Source of the DNA: Oscillatoriales cyanobacterium USR001
GTDB taxonomy: Bacteria > Cyanobacteriota > Cyanobacteriia > Cyanobacteriales > Microcoleaceae
Length of the DNA: 64,000 bases
Assembly: GCA_001698425.1 (NCBI GenBank)
Contig: MBRE01000074.1
Location: 143,196-207,195, forward strand
Reading direction: 5' to 3'
Shown: in pieces, positions 52,582-61,880 of the stretch
Position numbering within the stretch: position 1 is the first letter of the stretch
Layout: each line of letters starts with the position of its first letter
Notes under the pieces: model-generated
The model's database searches: none
Told to the model about the DNA's origin: nothing
What the model saw: the letters and a program-made list of their open reading frames with translations, nothing else
Translations under genes and position numbers: made by a program

Positions 52582-53544
52582 CTAAATTAATTTGAGGTTA
52601 GGGTAGCCCGTCAACATATCATCAGAAGTTAAGGTATCGTTACTGTCTTGAGGTGTCCACAAGATTTCAACAGTGAGTAATCGATCGCTTGATATTCCTC
52701 CAATTTGACGTAAAGCTTGGCGCAAATCTTCAGAATTGTTTGCTGCTGGTAATTGCAGCGTTCCTTGAACGCCTACCAAAATTGTAACTACGATATATTC
52801 GCCAGGTCCTTGACTCAAATCAGTTTGATTAACTAACTCCCCATTTTGTTGAGCTAACAGCGATTTATTCGCGGGGGTTTGTCGTAACTGATTGTTAACA
52901 TTGGAGAGGGTTTCTTCAGTAAATTTGCTTCTTTCTGCTAACAACATTTGGTTAAATTTAGCTTCAGCAGCTTCTAACCTAGCTTGTTGAGATTCGGCTC
53001 CTGCATAAACCCAATATTCGGGATGGCGCAATAAAGTTAAACTGGCTTCTTGCAAAAGTTGAGCGCGACCAATGGCGGAACCAGTATCAGCACTTTCGGC
53101 TAATCGATCGAGTTCTATTTGCAAACTTCGAGCGTTGGAAAGCAAACCAACTTGTACGCGACCAACAGAAATATTGGATTCATTTGTGTACCCAAGTTCG
53201 TTGCTTTCTTCTCCACTGCGGCGTAAACTGTTAACTAGAAAGTTGGCGATGCCAATAAAAATCAAAATTGTAAACAATCCGCCAAATCCGCCGCCGAAGC
53301 CAAAGAAAGGTAGCAAAAAGGGAAAACCAATGCCACCACCGGAGTATCCTCTATTGGTAGAGTATCCTGTTGATGGTGAGGAGTATGTGCGGGACGGACT
53401 GCTGAAGGAACCGCCACCGATGCGCCCACCACTGCGGGCCGCCATTGCGTTGTCAGCTTGACCCAGGGACAATAGGAGTACGAGTGCGATCGCAAACAAA
53501 GGTTTCAAAAGCGGTTTAATGGTTGAAAGGAGTTTCTTGTGCAT
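52582..53544 (-). CDS. DUF1517 family membrane protein
   Basis: 320 residues. An N-terminal signal/anchor (LFAIALVLLLSLGQADNAMA), a Gly/Ser/Tyr-rich segment (RSGGRIGGGSFSSPSRTYSS), a second hydrophobic segment (LFTILIFIGIANFLVNSL) and a soluble C-terminal domain (VGRVQVGLLSNARSLQ, EYIVVTILVGVQGTLQLP, TVEILWTPQ) are diagnostic of DUF1517, found in cyanobacteria and chloroplasts. A thylakoid or plasma-membrane location is likely. Function unknown. Confidence 0.88.
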   Translation of the reverse strand: MHKKLLSTIKPLLKPLFAIALVLLLSLGQADNAMAARSGGRIGGGSFSSPSRTYSSPSTGYSTNRGYSGGGIGFPFLLPFFGFGGGFGGLFTILIFIGIANFLVNSLRRSGEESNELGYTNESNISVGRVQVGLLSNARSLQIELDRLAESADTGSAIGRAQLLQEASLTLLRHPEYWVYAGAESQQARLEAAEAKFNQMLLAERSKFTEETLSNVNNQLRQTPANKSLLAQQNGELVNQTDLSQGPGEYIVVTILVGVQGTLQLPAANNSEDLRQALRQIGGISSDRLLTVEILWTPQDSNDTLTSDDMLTGYPNLKLI

Positions 53545-53655
53545 AAGACCGTTATATATTCAATATTTCTAATTTACCGCTTTCGGGCTCAATTTGGCGG
53601 TGAGTATCAAGAATGTTATTAGTCGGATATCCGTACCAGATATCTTAAAAGGACT

Positions 53656-55158
53656 ATGCCAGATTACCAATTACCAATTATAAATGCCATGAGTAACCAC
53701 AAAAAAGAAATTTTACCAACTTTAGTTTCGTTGGCGATCGCGGGTTGTGTAATTGCCGGCGGTCTTTGGTTCGCGGGTAATTTTTTTAAGCAAAAGAAAT
53801 CTGTCGATCGAACATCTAGCCCTAATTCTTCACCGTCACCATCTCCCAATATTAATGTTGAAGATCGGATTAGTTTTGGTGATAAAATGTTAATCAAACA
53901 AGAAGAAGTTAATCAAACATCCCCTGAATTTCAAGCGGCTAAACAAAGAGGAATAACGGCAATGGCTCAGGGAAATTATCAACAAGCAATTCAAGAGTTT
54001 GAAACAGCTATTGGTAAGTATCGCAATGCTCCAGAAACTTTGATTTATCTGAATAATGCTCGGATTGGGGATAAGAAATCTTACGCGATCGCTGTAGTTC
54101 CTCCCATCGATCCTAGTGTTAATTATAACATTGATTCCGCCTTAACTATTTTGCGGGGAATAGCTCAAGCTCAAGATGAAGTAAATCAAAGTGGAGGTAT
54201 TAACGGAGTACCCTTAAAAGTAATAATTGCTAATGATGACGACGATGCAAAAATAGCTAAACAAATAGCCGCAGCCTTAGCTAAAGATTCCCAAATTTTA
54301 GGGGCGATCGGACATTATTCAAGCGGGACTACTTTAGCGGCTAAAGATGTTTACGATGCAGAAAAATTAACCGTAATTTCTAGCACCAGTACCGCTGTAA
54401 AAATAACTAATTCTAGCCCTTTTCTTTTCCGTACAGTTCCTAGTGATTATGCAGCGGCTAGAAAACTCGCCGATTATATGTGTAAAACTTTAAAAAAGAA
54501 AAATGCCAGTGTTTTTTATAGTCCTGAAAGTGCTTATAGTCAATCACTTAAAGATGAATTTGCAACTGCTTTAGGTGCAGAGTGTGGTAAAGTTGTTGAT
54601 GAGCAAATACTTTCTAAATCTTCCGTAGGTTTTGACGCATATAAGGGTGTTAAACAAGCTATCGATCGCGGTGCGGAAGTAATTATGTTAGCAGCACCGG
54701 ACGATCGCTTAGACGAAGCAGCACAAGTGATTCAAAATAATAATAAACGCTTAAGTTTATTGGGTGGAGATGCTTTATACCATAACAAAATCTTGAAAAA
54801 TGGTTTGGATGAAGCAACGGGAATGGTGTTAGCTGTGGCTTGGCATATTAATAGTAATCCTAATTCTAAGTTTGTCCAAAATTCTCGGCAATTATGGTCG
54901 GCGGATGTGGATTGGAATACGGCGATGACTTATAATGCGGCGGAGGCTTTTATTGAAGCATTGCGACGCAATAATAATCCTACTCGCGTGAGTATTAAAG
55001 ATACATTGGCGGCGACAGATTTTTCTGCTCCTGGTGTAAGCGATCGCATTCAATTTTTACCTTCTGGAGATAGTAATACGCCAGTTCAATTAGTAGAAAT
55101 TCGGGCGGTTGAGAACTCGCGATCGCTTACTGGTTATGATTTTGTTCCGATTAAATAG
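53656..55158 (+). CDS. Membrane-anchored periplasmic-binding-type (Peripla_BP_6) protein
   Basis: 500 residues. A membrane helix at about 20-45 (LVSLAIAGCVIAGGLWFAG), a Ser/Pro-rich linker, a short TPR-like pair of helices (AAKQRGITAMAQGNYQQAIQ), and a type I periplasmic binding fold from about 140 (YAIAVVPPIDP, GINGVPLKVIIANDDDD, AIGHYSSGTTLAAKDVYD, VISSTSTAVKITN, FLFRTVPSDYAAAR, LLGGDALY). This is the branched-chain amino acid binding type, but anchored and TPR-linked, as in some cyanobacterial sensory proteins. No ABC transporter genes are adjacent. The ligand is unknown. Confidence 0.82.
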   Translation: MPDYQLPIINAMSNHKKEILPTLVSLAIAGCVIAGGLWFAGNFFKQKKSVDRTSSPNSSPSPSPNINVEDRISFGDKMLIKQEEVNQTSPEFQAAKQRGITAMAQGNYQQAIQEFETAIGKYRNAPETLIYLNNARIGDKKSYAIAVVPPIDPSVNYNIDSALTILRGIAQAQDEVNQSGGINGVPLKVIIANDDDDAKIAKQIAAALAKDSQILGAIGHYSSGTTLAAKDVYDAEKLTVISSTSTAVKITNSSPFLFRTVPSDYAAARKLADYMCKTLKKKNASVFYSPESAYSQSLKDEFATALGAECGKVVDEQILSKSSVGFDAYKGVKQAIDRGAEVIMLAAPDDRLDEAAQVIQNNNKRLSLLGGDALYHNKILKNGLDEATGMVLAVAWHINSNPNSKFVQNSRQLWSADVDWNTAMTYNAAEAFIEALRRNNNPTRVSIKDTLAATDFSAPGVSDRIQFLPSGDSNTPVQLVEIRAVENSRSLTGYDFVPIK

Positions 55159-55201
55159 ATAAGTTAATCAAACCGCCCTGGTGTAGAGGGAAGCTTAGTT
55201 A

Positions 55202-56005
55202 TTATATTGATTCCTGTTGACAGTACAATGTTATTTCATTAGAAGAAATCCCATCTTTACCTGTCAATTGATAATGGCGCTCGTCAACAACTGTTAACCT
55301 AAATACATCACCTTCTTCTTCAACAGTTAACTCAAGAATGGCAACATCTTGCTCTGATAAAAACTGAAGTGCAATTGGTTTGCACAACACATTGGGGTAG
55401 CGTTGTTTGCAAAACTCAATATCCTGCATAACTTGAACAATGCCAAATCTATCTCCAGGTGATTTTGCTTGGCAGGGGATTACATAATGTGCGCCTTTTT
55501 TACTGATCCCAAGATAAATCTCGTCGATTTCTATTTGCCCAACATTATCGATCGTTGTTCTCAAATGATTCTGGATTGAGTAACAAGTTAGCCCAGAAAA
55601 TATGTCAACCAATCTGTTGTATCTGACTTTTGTAAGCAAGGCTTGTTCATCAGTGCCTGGGGCATATTTTTTAACGATTTCTGGTGTAGCATCAGGAATT
55701 TTAATTCTCTGTCTGTTATTTGTAGGTGTTATCTTGGCTGGTGCTGCAAGCCTAAATTCGTATGAACCAACACCCGAACCAATAATTATCCATTCAGCAT
55801 TGGGTGGGGCTGTATTTGTAATTGATGGCGGAAGTTCCTTTCTGAAACGAAAGGAGTAAGGAATATCCCCAAGGTTCTTTATGCGTTCAATTTTTAATTT
55901 GTCGCAGGCTTCTGCTAACTTGTCTCTACTAAAGGAGACTCTAACAGCACCCTCTTGAAAGTTTTGCTTGAAAACCAATTCTATAATGTCGTCGTATTTT
56001 GCCAT
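55202..56005 (-). CDS. Putative type II restriction endonuclease (PD-(E/D)...QxK type)
   Basis: A 267-residue protein 8 bp downstream of a C5-methyltransferase on the same strand. The likely active site is GQIEIDEIYLGISKKG (E159, D161, E162) followed by VIPCQAKSPGDRFGIVQ (Q179, K181), a D-(X)n-QxK variant of the PD-(D/E)XK nuclease motif. RYNRLVDIFSGLTCYSIQNH precedes it. I recognise this as an uncharacterised endonuclease family that travels with Dcm-like methyltransferases. The recognition site is unknown. Confidence 0.75.
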   Translation of the reverse strand: MAKYDDIIELVFKQNFQEGAVRVSFSRDKLAEACDKLKIERIKNLGDIPYSFRFRKELPPSITNTAPPNAEWIIIGSGVGSYEFRLAAPAKITPTNNRQRIKIPDATPEIVKKYAPGTDEQALLTKVRYNRLVDIFSGLTCYSIQNHLRTTIDNVGQIEIDEIYLGISKKGAHYVIPCQAKSPGDRFGIVQVMQDIEFCKQRYPNVLCKPIALQFLSEQDVAILELTVEEEGDVFRLTVVDERHYQLTGKDGISSNEITLYCQQESI

Positions 56006-56013
56006 TTGTATTT

Positions 56014-57294
56014 CTAAGCCAAACGTTTTCGCTTCGGGATCACATCATCTGCTATTCCCCAGTATGCCGATGCTTGCGACATTTTGTAACTAAGAATTTC
56101 ATCTTCAACTCGATCGATGATATTCGTAGCTAACTCTTCAGGATTAATACCCAATGCGTGGATAATTGAATCTCCAATTTCCTTAGATAAAGCAGGGATA
56201 ACAGCATTGCCAATTTCTCTAAATCCATGCCAAATAGTTCTATGAAATCGGAACCAGTCAGGAAAAGTATGCAGTCTAGCAGCTTCTCTAATAGTGATGC
56301 AGCGAGGCTCTGAATAATGAATTGGTCTAGGGGCAGTAAAAGCACCTTTATCGCTATTAGTTCCCGCACGCAAAGTATTACAAAGACCGAACTTTGATAA
56401 CTTAAAAAATCGGCTTTTGGGTTCAATTTTTCCCGGCTCAGTATCAGAAAAACGGTCTATAGATTGTTGTGTATGTAACGAACCAAGATGACCAAAAACT
56501 AAATCCCCTACTGTTCTAGTGTGACATTTTGCAAAAATTCCACTCGGTTTTAATGCGTATTGAAGTCGATCGCCTTGGTAGTTAAGTTTATGCTGATTTA
56601 TTCCTGGATCGTAGTCAGTATAAGCCTTAATTTTTGATAGATCGGCGATCGCATCATATACAGTTCTGAATGGATAGATATTCTCTGAATATAAATTCTC
56701 AGAATTAGAAAGATTTTGCCCATATCTAGGCAAAGGATATTTAGCAAGATTTACATCATTTCTACTACCGATAAGAATCAAGCGTTTTCTTTTCTGGGGC
56801 GCTCCAAATTCACTAGCATCAAGAATTTTTATCGGTTGGTCAATTCGATAACCAATGGTTTCAAATTCCGCAATCAACTCGGTTAGAAATTGTCGATGTT
56901 TTCCAGTCGTAATTCCTGGAACATTCTCAAAAATAAAATACTTTGGCCTCAGTTCTGATATGATTCTATGATACTCAAATACCAATGAATTTCTCGGATC
57001 GTTAAGCTGGCGCTTTCCGATATGGGAGAATCCCTGACAAGGAGGTCCGCCAGCAATTAAGTCAATATCTTTCCTGTCACCGTTTTCCACTAGCGCTTGT
57101 AATATCTCCAAGCTCGAAACTTGGGAAACATCTTTGCAAATTGTTTTACAATAAGGAAAATTGTAATGATGAACTAATGAATGGACAGCATCGAACTCAA
57201 CGGCTACAGCCACATCGAAGCCAGCGGCTTCTAATCCCAGAGACATTCCACCAGAACCGGCAAATAAATCTATAGCTATGGGTCTTTTTGTCAC
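56014..57294 (-). CDS. DNA C5-cytosine methyltransferase of the second R-M system
   Basis: 426 residues with motif I IDLFAGSGGMSLGLEAAG, motif IV GGPPCQGFSHIG (C86), VI FIFENVPG, VIII APQKRKRLILIG, IX CITIREAARLHTFPDWF and X FREIGNAVIPAL. The target-recognition region (about 265-325, SRFFKLSKFGLCNTLRAG, GAFTAPRPIHY) does not match the HaeIII type, so specificity differs from the 48770 enzyme. It is translated just before the putative endonuclease gene, an operon order that lets protection precede cutting. Confidence 0.92.
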   Translation of the reverse strand: MTKRPIAIDLFAGSGGMSLGLEAAGFDVAVAVEFDAVHSLVHHYNFPYCKTICKDVSQVSSLEILQALVENGDRKDIDLIAGGPPCQGFSHIGKRQLNDPRNSLVFEYHRIISELRPKYFIFENVPGITTGKHRQFLTELIAEFETIGYRIDQPIKILDASEFGAPQKRKRLILIGSRNDVNLAKYPLPRYGQNLSNSENLYSENIYPFRTVYDAIADLSKIKAYTDYDPGINQHKLNYQGDRLQYALKPSGIFAKCHTRTVGDLVFGHLGSLHTQQSIDRFSDTEPGKIEPKSRFFKLSKFGLCNTLRAGTNSDKGAFTAPRPIHYSEPRCITIREAARLHTFPDWFRFHRTIWHGFREIGNAVIPALSKEIGDSIIHALGINPEELATNIIDRVEDEILSYKMSQASAYWGIADDVIPKRKRLA

Positions 57295-57411
57295 GTTTAT
57301 ACTGCTACCTTATTTCTGAATTTAATGACTTAGTTTAAACGACTTAGTTTAATTGTACTAAGTTTAATTGTAAGTGTAGATTAACACAAAATGCGGTGGA
57401 ATGCAAGCCTA

Positions 57412-57557
57412 TTGGTGTCAACTTAACATCAAACTCTTAGTCCGATAGGGGTTAAAACCAGGGCGGTTTAATTCTCGGGTGCGATCGCAATCAAGTAAAA
57501 GCGATCGCGCTATCCGATCGGATTTTTAGCGATCGCTCTTCTATAAATATGCAGACT
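57412..57557. repeat. TTGGTGTCAACTTA element copy and clustered HIP1 sites
   Basis: 57412-57462 is a partial copy of the repeat at 33962 (TTGGTGTCAACTTA, AGTCCGATAGGGGTTAAAAC). It is followed by four GCGATCGC-type octamers within 65 bp (57481-57540). No gene is seen between the methyltransferase and the STAND gene. Confidence 0.6.
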
Positions 57558-59042
57558 CTAATCTCTTTTTTGAAAAAAGTCAACAACTATTTTAATATAT
57601 TTTTTTAAGATCGGTTGAATGGTGAAAACGGTTTCATTTTCATAGTTCAATGTTGCGATCGTTCCCCGTCTTGCTAAAGATTGAATTGCTTTAAATAATT
57701 CGCCTTCCGCTCCTTGAGATTTTAGCATCAATTGGGTAAATGAGATGGGTTCATTTTCGTTGGCAAGGAGGGCGATCGCGTTTTTCTCACACTCGGACAA
57801 CCGTTGATAATGCTGCTGCAATATCGGTGTCAATTCATCGCTTAAAAATACTGATTCGTAACTCAAATATTGAGATACTCTACCGCTAAATAAGTTGTTG
57901 ATGGTTTGAGCAACTAATTTTAACCAGAGGGGATTACCTTGATAAAGGTTAATCAATTCTGGCCAGCGATCTTCATCTAATAAACCTTTTTCTCTCAGAA
58001 TTTCTGTTGCTGCTTCACCTAAGCCAGTTAATTGTAATAAACATACTGCTGAATTATCATCTGTGAATGTGAGAATATCTAAAGGGGGTTCCCAACTATT
58101 GAGGATTAAGCAGCTATGATGGGGAATTTCAGCGATTAGTTTAAATAGGGTTCCATAATTCTCATATCCGGGTTTATAATTGCCTGCCAGTTGGCCGCTG
58201 TTGAGGATTTGTTGCACGTCATCTAGGATAATGAGACAGCGATGGGTGCGTAAGGATTCTATTAGTATTTCTAGTTGAGGATCGATATTTTCAGGTAAAA
58301 CCCCCCCAACCCCCCCTTGGTAAGGGGGGGCGAAGGAAGGGTATTGATTTGATCCCCCCCCTTGGTAAGGGGGGGCGAAGGGGGGGTGTTGATTTGAGAG
58401 AAATTGAATGAGGTTTTTGAGGGTGGTTTCTAGGGGTGGGGAAGTGCGGAGACTGCGCCAGATGATGCGATCGAATTGAGTTTGAATTAGGGGGATGAGG
58501 TGACGTGCGATCGCGCTTTTGCCGGTGCCACTCATGCCGGTGATGGTGATGAGGCGACAGTTTTGGTGTGCGATCGCATTTTCGAGGGTGGTGAGGGGTG
58601 AATTGGGGTAGTTGTAGAAGGTTTTGATGTCTGGTGCGTCTCTTAAATCGAGTTTTTGTTGGGTGTTGTCTTCGGTTGGGGGTGAGTTTTGTGGAGGTTT
58701 GGGAGGGTGTGGGGTTTCGGTGCAGAAGTTATTGATATTACCTTGTTCTATAAAATTTAAGTTAAGGAAATTAGAAGATTGAGAAATTTGATATCTTTCC
58801 ATTGTGGAGCGCAAAGTAGATTTACTAACTTTTTCACCTAACTTTTTTTTAATGAGTTGCCATAATTTTGAAGCTACATTAGCAACATGATGTTCAGTAC
58901 AGTGATATTCTTTAGCAATTTCGGAGTATCTTTTACCTTGATAACTTGCGAGTAATACTGCTTGTTGCAGGTTGTCTAAGTGTTTGCCAGTTTTGGCGAA
59001 AACCAGGTCATCGGCAAATCTCAAGATTTCTTTAACGTCCAT
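57558..59042 (-). CDS. STAND NTPase (NB-ARC-like) with N-terminal HTH-type domain
   Basis: 494 residues. Residues 1-85 are the same HTH-type module as in the protein at 26166 (RYSEIAKEYHCTEHHVANVA, SKLWQLIKKKLGEKVS). An NTPase domain follows with Walker A GMSGTGKS (169-176) and Walker B LIILDD (270-275), then a winged-helix end (SECEKNAIALLANENEPISF). Many relatives continue into WD40 or TPR sensors; this one stops without one. Residues 218-250 ([23 protein letters not shown]) come from a palindromic repeat inserted in frame inside the NTPase domain. A signalling or immunity role is inferred from the class. Confidence 0.8.
   Translation of the reverse strand: MDVKEILRFADDLVFAKTGKHLDNLQQAVLLASYQGKRYSEIAKEYHCTEHHVANVASKLWQLIKKKLGEKVSKSTLRSTMERYQISQSSNFLNLNFIEQGNINNFCTETPHPPKPPQNSPPTEDNTQQKLDLRDAPDIKTFYNYPNSPLTTLENAIAHQNCRLITITGMSGTGKSAIARHLIPLIQTQFDRIIWRSLRTSPPLETTLKNLIQFLSNQHPPFAPPYQGGGSNQYPSFAPPYQGGVGGVLPENIDPQLEILIESLRTHRCLIILDDVQQILNSGQLAGNYKPGYENYGTLFKLIAEIPHHSCLILNSWEPPLDILTFTDDNSAVCLLQLTGLGEAATEILREKGLLDEDRWPELINLYQGNPLWLKLVAQTINNLFSGRVSQYLSYESVFLSDELTPILQQHYQRLSECEKNAIALLANENEPISFTQLMLKSQGAEGELFKAIQSLARRGTIATLNYENETVFTIQPILKKYIKIVVDFFQKRD
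58296..58400. repeat. Tandem C/G-run repeat inserted in frame in the STAND gene
   Basis: Two direct copies of about 50 bp, each with a CCCCCCTTGGTAAGGGGGG palindrome and a GCGAAGG(A/G)GGG tail plus TTGATTTGA. Same unit as in metH (44774-44896). It gives the repeated peptide PxFAPPYQGG. Confidence 0.85.
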
Positions 59043-59236
59043 AGTCAGGTAGATTGTATGAATTTCCTCATTTTACCAAACTTTAGGATATTTTATGATG
59101 TTGATGATAAAAGCTAATATTTTGCAACATAAGCTTTGAGAAAATAGTGATAAAATATGATATTTTACAACTTGACAGAACAGGAGTTGGCTAGTTAATT
59201 TAGAAAAAAGATATTTTTTATCTAACACCTAACAAA

Positions 59237-60034
59237 GTGGACCCGATAACATTAGGATTTATTATTTCAACATCTAGTGCTGTGCTGGCCGGCATAATAC
59301 TTAATCTGGTTACGGGTAACGGAAAGGCAGCACTAAAAGCCGATATAGAGCTAGAAGTAGTTCGTAAAGTCCGTGAAGAATTGAACCGAATTGAAACACA
59401 CCCTCCAAAACAAGAAATTAAAACAATTAGCGATCAAATCCTTATTCACGATAGAGGTATTGAGCAAGAAATTGATCTGCGTTTGAAAAATTTAAAAGGA
59501 ATCACAGTCACCTATGCAAAAACAACAACTTGGACAAGGATAGAAGCCATAAAAAGCCAGGTCAATATCGCACTCCGTCACACAACAGAGATTTCTTTAC
59601 AGTTGATACAAGAATCTATTTTAAAAAGAATTGAAAATAAGTGGATTAGTAAAATCCATGTTTATGCGTTGGACAGTGAGAATCTGTGCAGAGCACAGTT
59701 AAGTATTGAAATTGACTGGGATGAATACAATTTGCAAATATCTAACGGCAAAACCACAGTTGTTATAACTGAAGATGGGCGAACTTGGATAGATAATACA
59801 GCTATCGAGTTAGATGAAGCTATTTTACTATTTAATGATTATGTGCGTGACCATTCACTTAAAACTAAATGTTACACACCCTATGCACCAGGGGTGAATC
59901 GTGAAGAGGTCAACCGTATTCTTGGAATGGTTAACGGTGAACCGATCAGATGGAAGGATAAAGCCAATCAAGTATTTCAATTTAAGATACCAGAAATTAA
60001 AGAACTTCGTGTTGGCTTTTATTGTGTAGATTAA
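59237..60034 (+). CDS. Membrane-anchored protein of unknown family
   Basis: GTG start at 59237 (reads MDPITLGFIISTSSAVLAG). The 265 residues comprise one membrane helix (about 7-27), a charged helical stalk (KADIELEVVRKVREELNRIE), and a soluble domain of about 180 residues (VTYAKTTTWTRIEAIKSQVN, LSIEIDWDEYNLQIS, TVVITEDGRTWIDN, IPEIKELRVGFYCVD). I do not recognise it. The alternation of VTYAKTTTWT with a long helix faintly recalls bacterial HORMA-type domains, but this is not supported by any motif. It is divergent from the STAND gene, 194 bp apart, and may be its partner. Confidence 0.55.
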   Translation: MDPITLGFIISTSSAVLAGIILNLVTGNGKAALKADIELEVVRKVREELNRIETHPPKQEIKTISDQILIHDRGIEQEIDLRLKNLKGITVTYAKTTTWTRIEAIKSQVNIALRHTTEISLQLIQESILKRIENKWISKIHVYALDSENLCRAQLSIEIDWDEYNLQISNGKTTVVITEDGRTWIDNTAIELDEAILLFNDYVRDHSLKTKCYTPYAPGVNREEVNRILGMVNGEPIRWKDKANQVFQFKIPEIKELRVGFYCVD

Positions 60035-60129
60035 TTGTCAAAAATCATACTTTTCACTTCATCCTAAAAAAAGATCGCCTTTCTTTTCCTAAAAAGCGAT
60101 CGCTCTTAAATTATCGCAACAAATCCGGC

Positions 60130-60498
60130 TTAATCCTCAATCCAATCACTTAAAAACTCCACTTGATTTTGCATATCTTCCGCTGACTTCGCATCCATTA
60201 ACCGCAAAATCCCTCGCGCGATCGCACCCACTGAATAGCGCTGTTGCTGTACCAACATCATCCCTGCATGAAGTTGACCTTCAACTAAAAAATTAGTGTG
60301 CAAACGGTAAAAATCTTTGATGTTAGAACTGTATAAAACGCGACCTTGTTCAGCAGCCCAGATTAGTTGTGCTTCATCTAAATATCCCCGTCTGTTGGCA
60401 CTCTGAACTGTTACCACATCTATTGCTTGATTTTGCAGAGAACGAACTAAACCCGTATCGCTAGAATCCTCATCAATATACCAGCGAATCTGACTCAC
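60130..60498 (-). CDS. DUF5615-type PIN-like toxin
   Basis: 122 residues. It opens with RWYIDEDSSDTGLVRSLQNQ, contains DVVTVQSANRRGYLDEAQLI, VLYSSNIKDFYRLHTNF and RGILRLMDAKSAEDM. The early acidic pair and the later SSNIKDF position match the PIN-like DUF5615 family, partner of DUF433. It overlaps the upstream DUF433 gene by 4 bp. Full length, so probably functional, unlike the truncated copy at 60838. Confidence 0.8.
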   Translation of the reverse strand: MSQIRWYIDEDSSDTGLVRSLQNQAIDVVTVQSANRRGYLDEAQLIWAAEQGRVLYSSNIKDFYRLHTNFLVEGQLHAGMMLVQQQRYSVGAIARGILRLMDAKSAEDMQNQVEFLSDWIED

Positions 60499-60788
60499 AA
60501 TTGTCTCCTTGCCTTGTGCATTGCTTCTATTCGATCGCCTTCTGCTTCCTCCGCTGCAATATCAGCATCAATTTCCTCTTTGTTAGCGTGATAATAAGTC
60601 AAAGCTGCATAAACTTGAGTTAGAGTTAAAAAACCGATGCGATCGGCAATTTCTTCTGCTGTCAAACTTTGCTTATACCAAATAGCAATGCGACGGACTG
60701 TAACACCCGTTCCCGCAATAATTGGACAGCCACCATGTATGCCAGGATGACTGGTAATGAGAGTGCCAATATCGGTGATAGTTGACAA
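60495..60788 (-). CDS. DUF433 antitoxin
   Basis: 97 residues read from a TTG start at 60788, preceded by GAGGAAAAAATC. HPGIHGGCPIIAGTGVTVRR and IGFLTLTQVYAALTYYHANK define the DUF433 winged-helix family. Partner of the DUF5615 toxin with which its stop overlaps (ATGA-type coupling). Confidence 0.82.
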   Translation of the reverse strand: MSTITDIGTLITSHPGIHGGCPIIAGTGVTVRRIAIWYKQSLTAEEIADRIGFLTLTQVYAALTYYHANKEEIDADIAAEEAEGDRIEAMHKARRQL

Positions 60789-60837
60789 GATTTTTTCCTC
60801 GCCAATTTATGATTGTTCTTGATCTAGGATAGCACTG

Positions 60838-61283
<446 letters not shown>

Positions 61284-61304
61284 CTACCAGTATATCCTAT
61301 ATGT

Positions 61305-61451
61305 TTACACGATGTTGATACACTTGAAGTGTAAAGACGGGTGAAATGGATTTTGTAGCCATAACCCATAGACTTTCTTAGCTTGTTGTTTAATAGTAGT
61401 ATCAAGCAAATAGTATTTTTCCCAAAATGAAGGCAAAGTCATGGATTTCAT
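61305..61451 (-). pseudogene. Truncated RelE-type toxin
   Basis: A 48-residue frame (MKSMTLPSFWEKYYLLDTTI, YGLWLQNPFHPSLHFK) that begins with an ATGA overlap on the upstream antitoxin stop. The FWxxYxxLxxxIxxxAxKxYxLWxxNPxHPSLxFK pattern is the first half of a RelE-like toxin common in cyanobacteria. It ends in CINIV-stop exactly where the duplicated DUF433 block begins (61302), so insertion or recombination has removed the second half. Confidence 0.75.
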
Positions 61452-61678
61452 AATTGCTCGATATCTAATGGCTGTGCTTTTCCTTCAGAAATTTCCTGTT
61501 TAGCCCTTTGTGCAGCCATAATCAGCGATTGTTGTGTATTCTGAAAAGATAAATTCCACTGCTCTTCATCCCTTAAGTCTTCAATATATTCTTGCAGGTG
61601 TTCAACGACTCGATTTTGCAAATTTTCGGGCAAAGATTCCATAATTTTTGTCAAGGTAGCGATCGCACTTGATGACAT
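61448..61678 (-). CDS. Antitoxin of the truncated RelE-type toxin
   Basis: 76 residues: MSSSAIATLTKIMESLPENL, VVEHLQEYIEDLRDEEQWNL, and a helical, acidic end (QEISEGKAQPLDIEQL). The LPENLQxxVxxHLxEYIxD pattern is typical of cyanobacterial antitoxins that precede RelE-like toxins. The downstream toxin is truncated, leaving this antitoxin effectively orphan. Confidence 0.75.
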   Translation of the reverse strand: MSSSAIATLTKIMESLPENLQNRVVEHLQEYIEDLRDEEQWNLSFQNTQQSLIMAAQRAKQEISEGKAQPLDIEQL

Positions 61679-61880
61679 AAGTTTTCCTCCTTTTTTTTCA
61701 AGTATCCTCCTCTCTAGGATACCACTGTCAGAACACAGCGATCGCGAATGATGAGTAAGCCAGACTAACTCTCATAATGACTTAGTGCGATCGCCTTTCC
61801 TTCAATAAACCGGCGATCGCTCTTTATCAGTGACTACTGATACTCTACTATCGCTGCCATACCCTTCCTTGAATCCTGAT

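Noticed and set aside
59237..60034. HORMA-domain protein of a CBASS-type system
   Set aside because: The resemblance is faint, and no CD-NTase or TRIP13-like ATPase is present; kept only as something to test by structure prediction.
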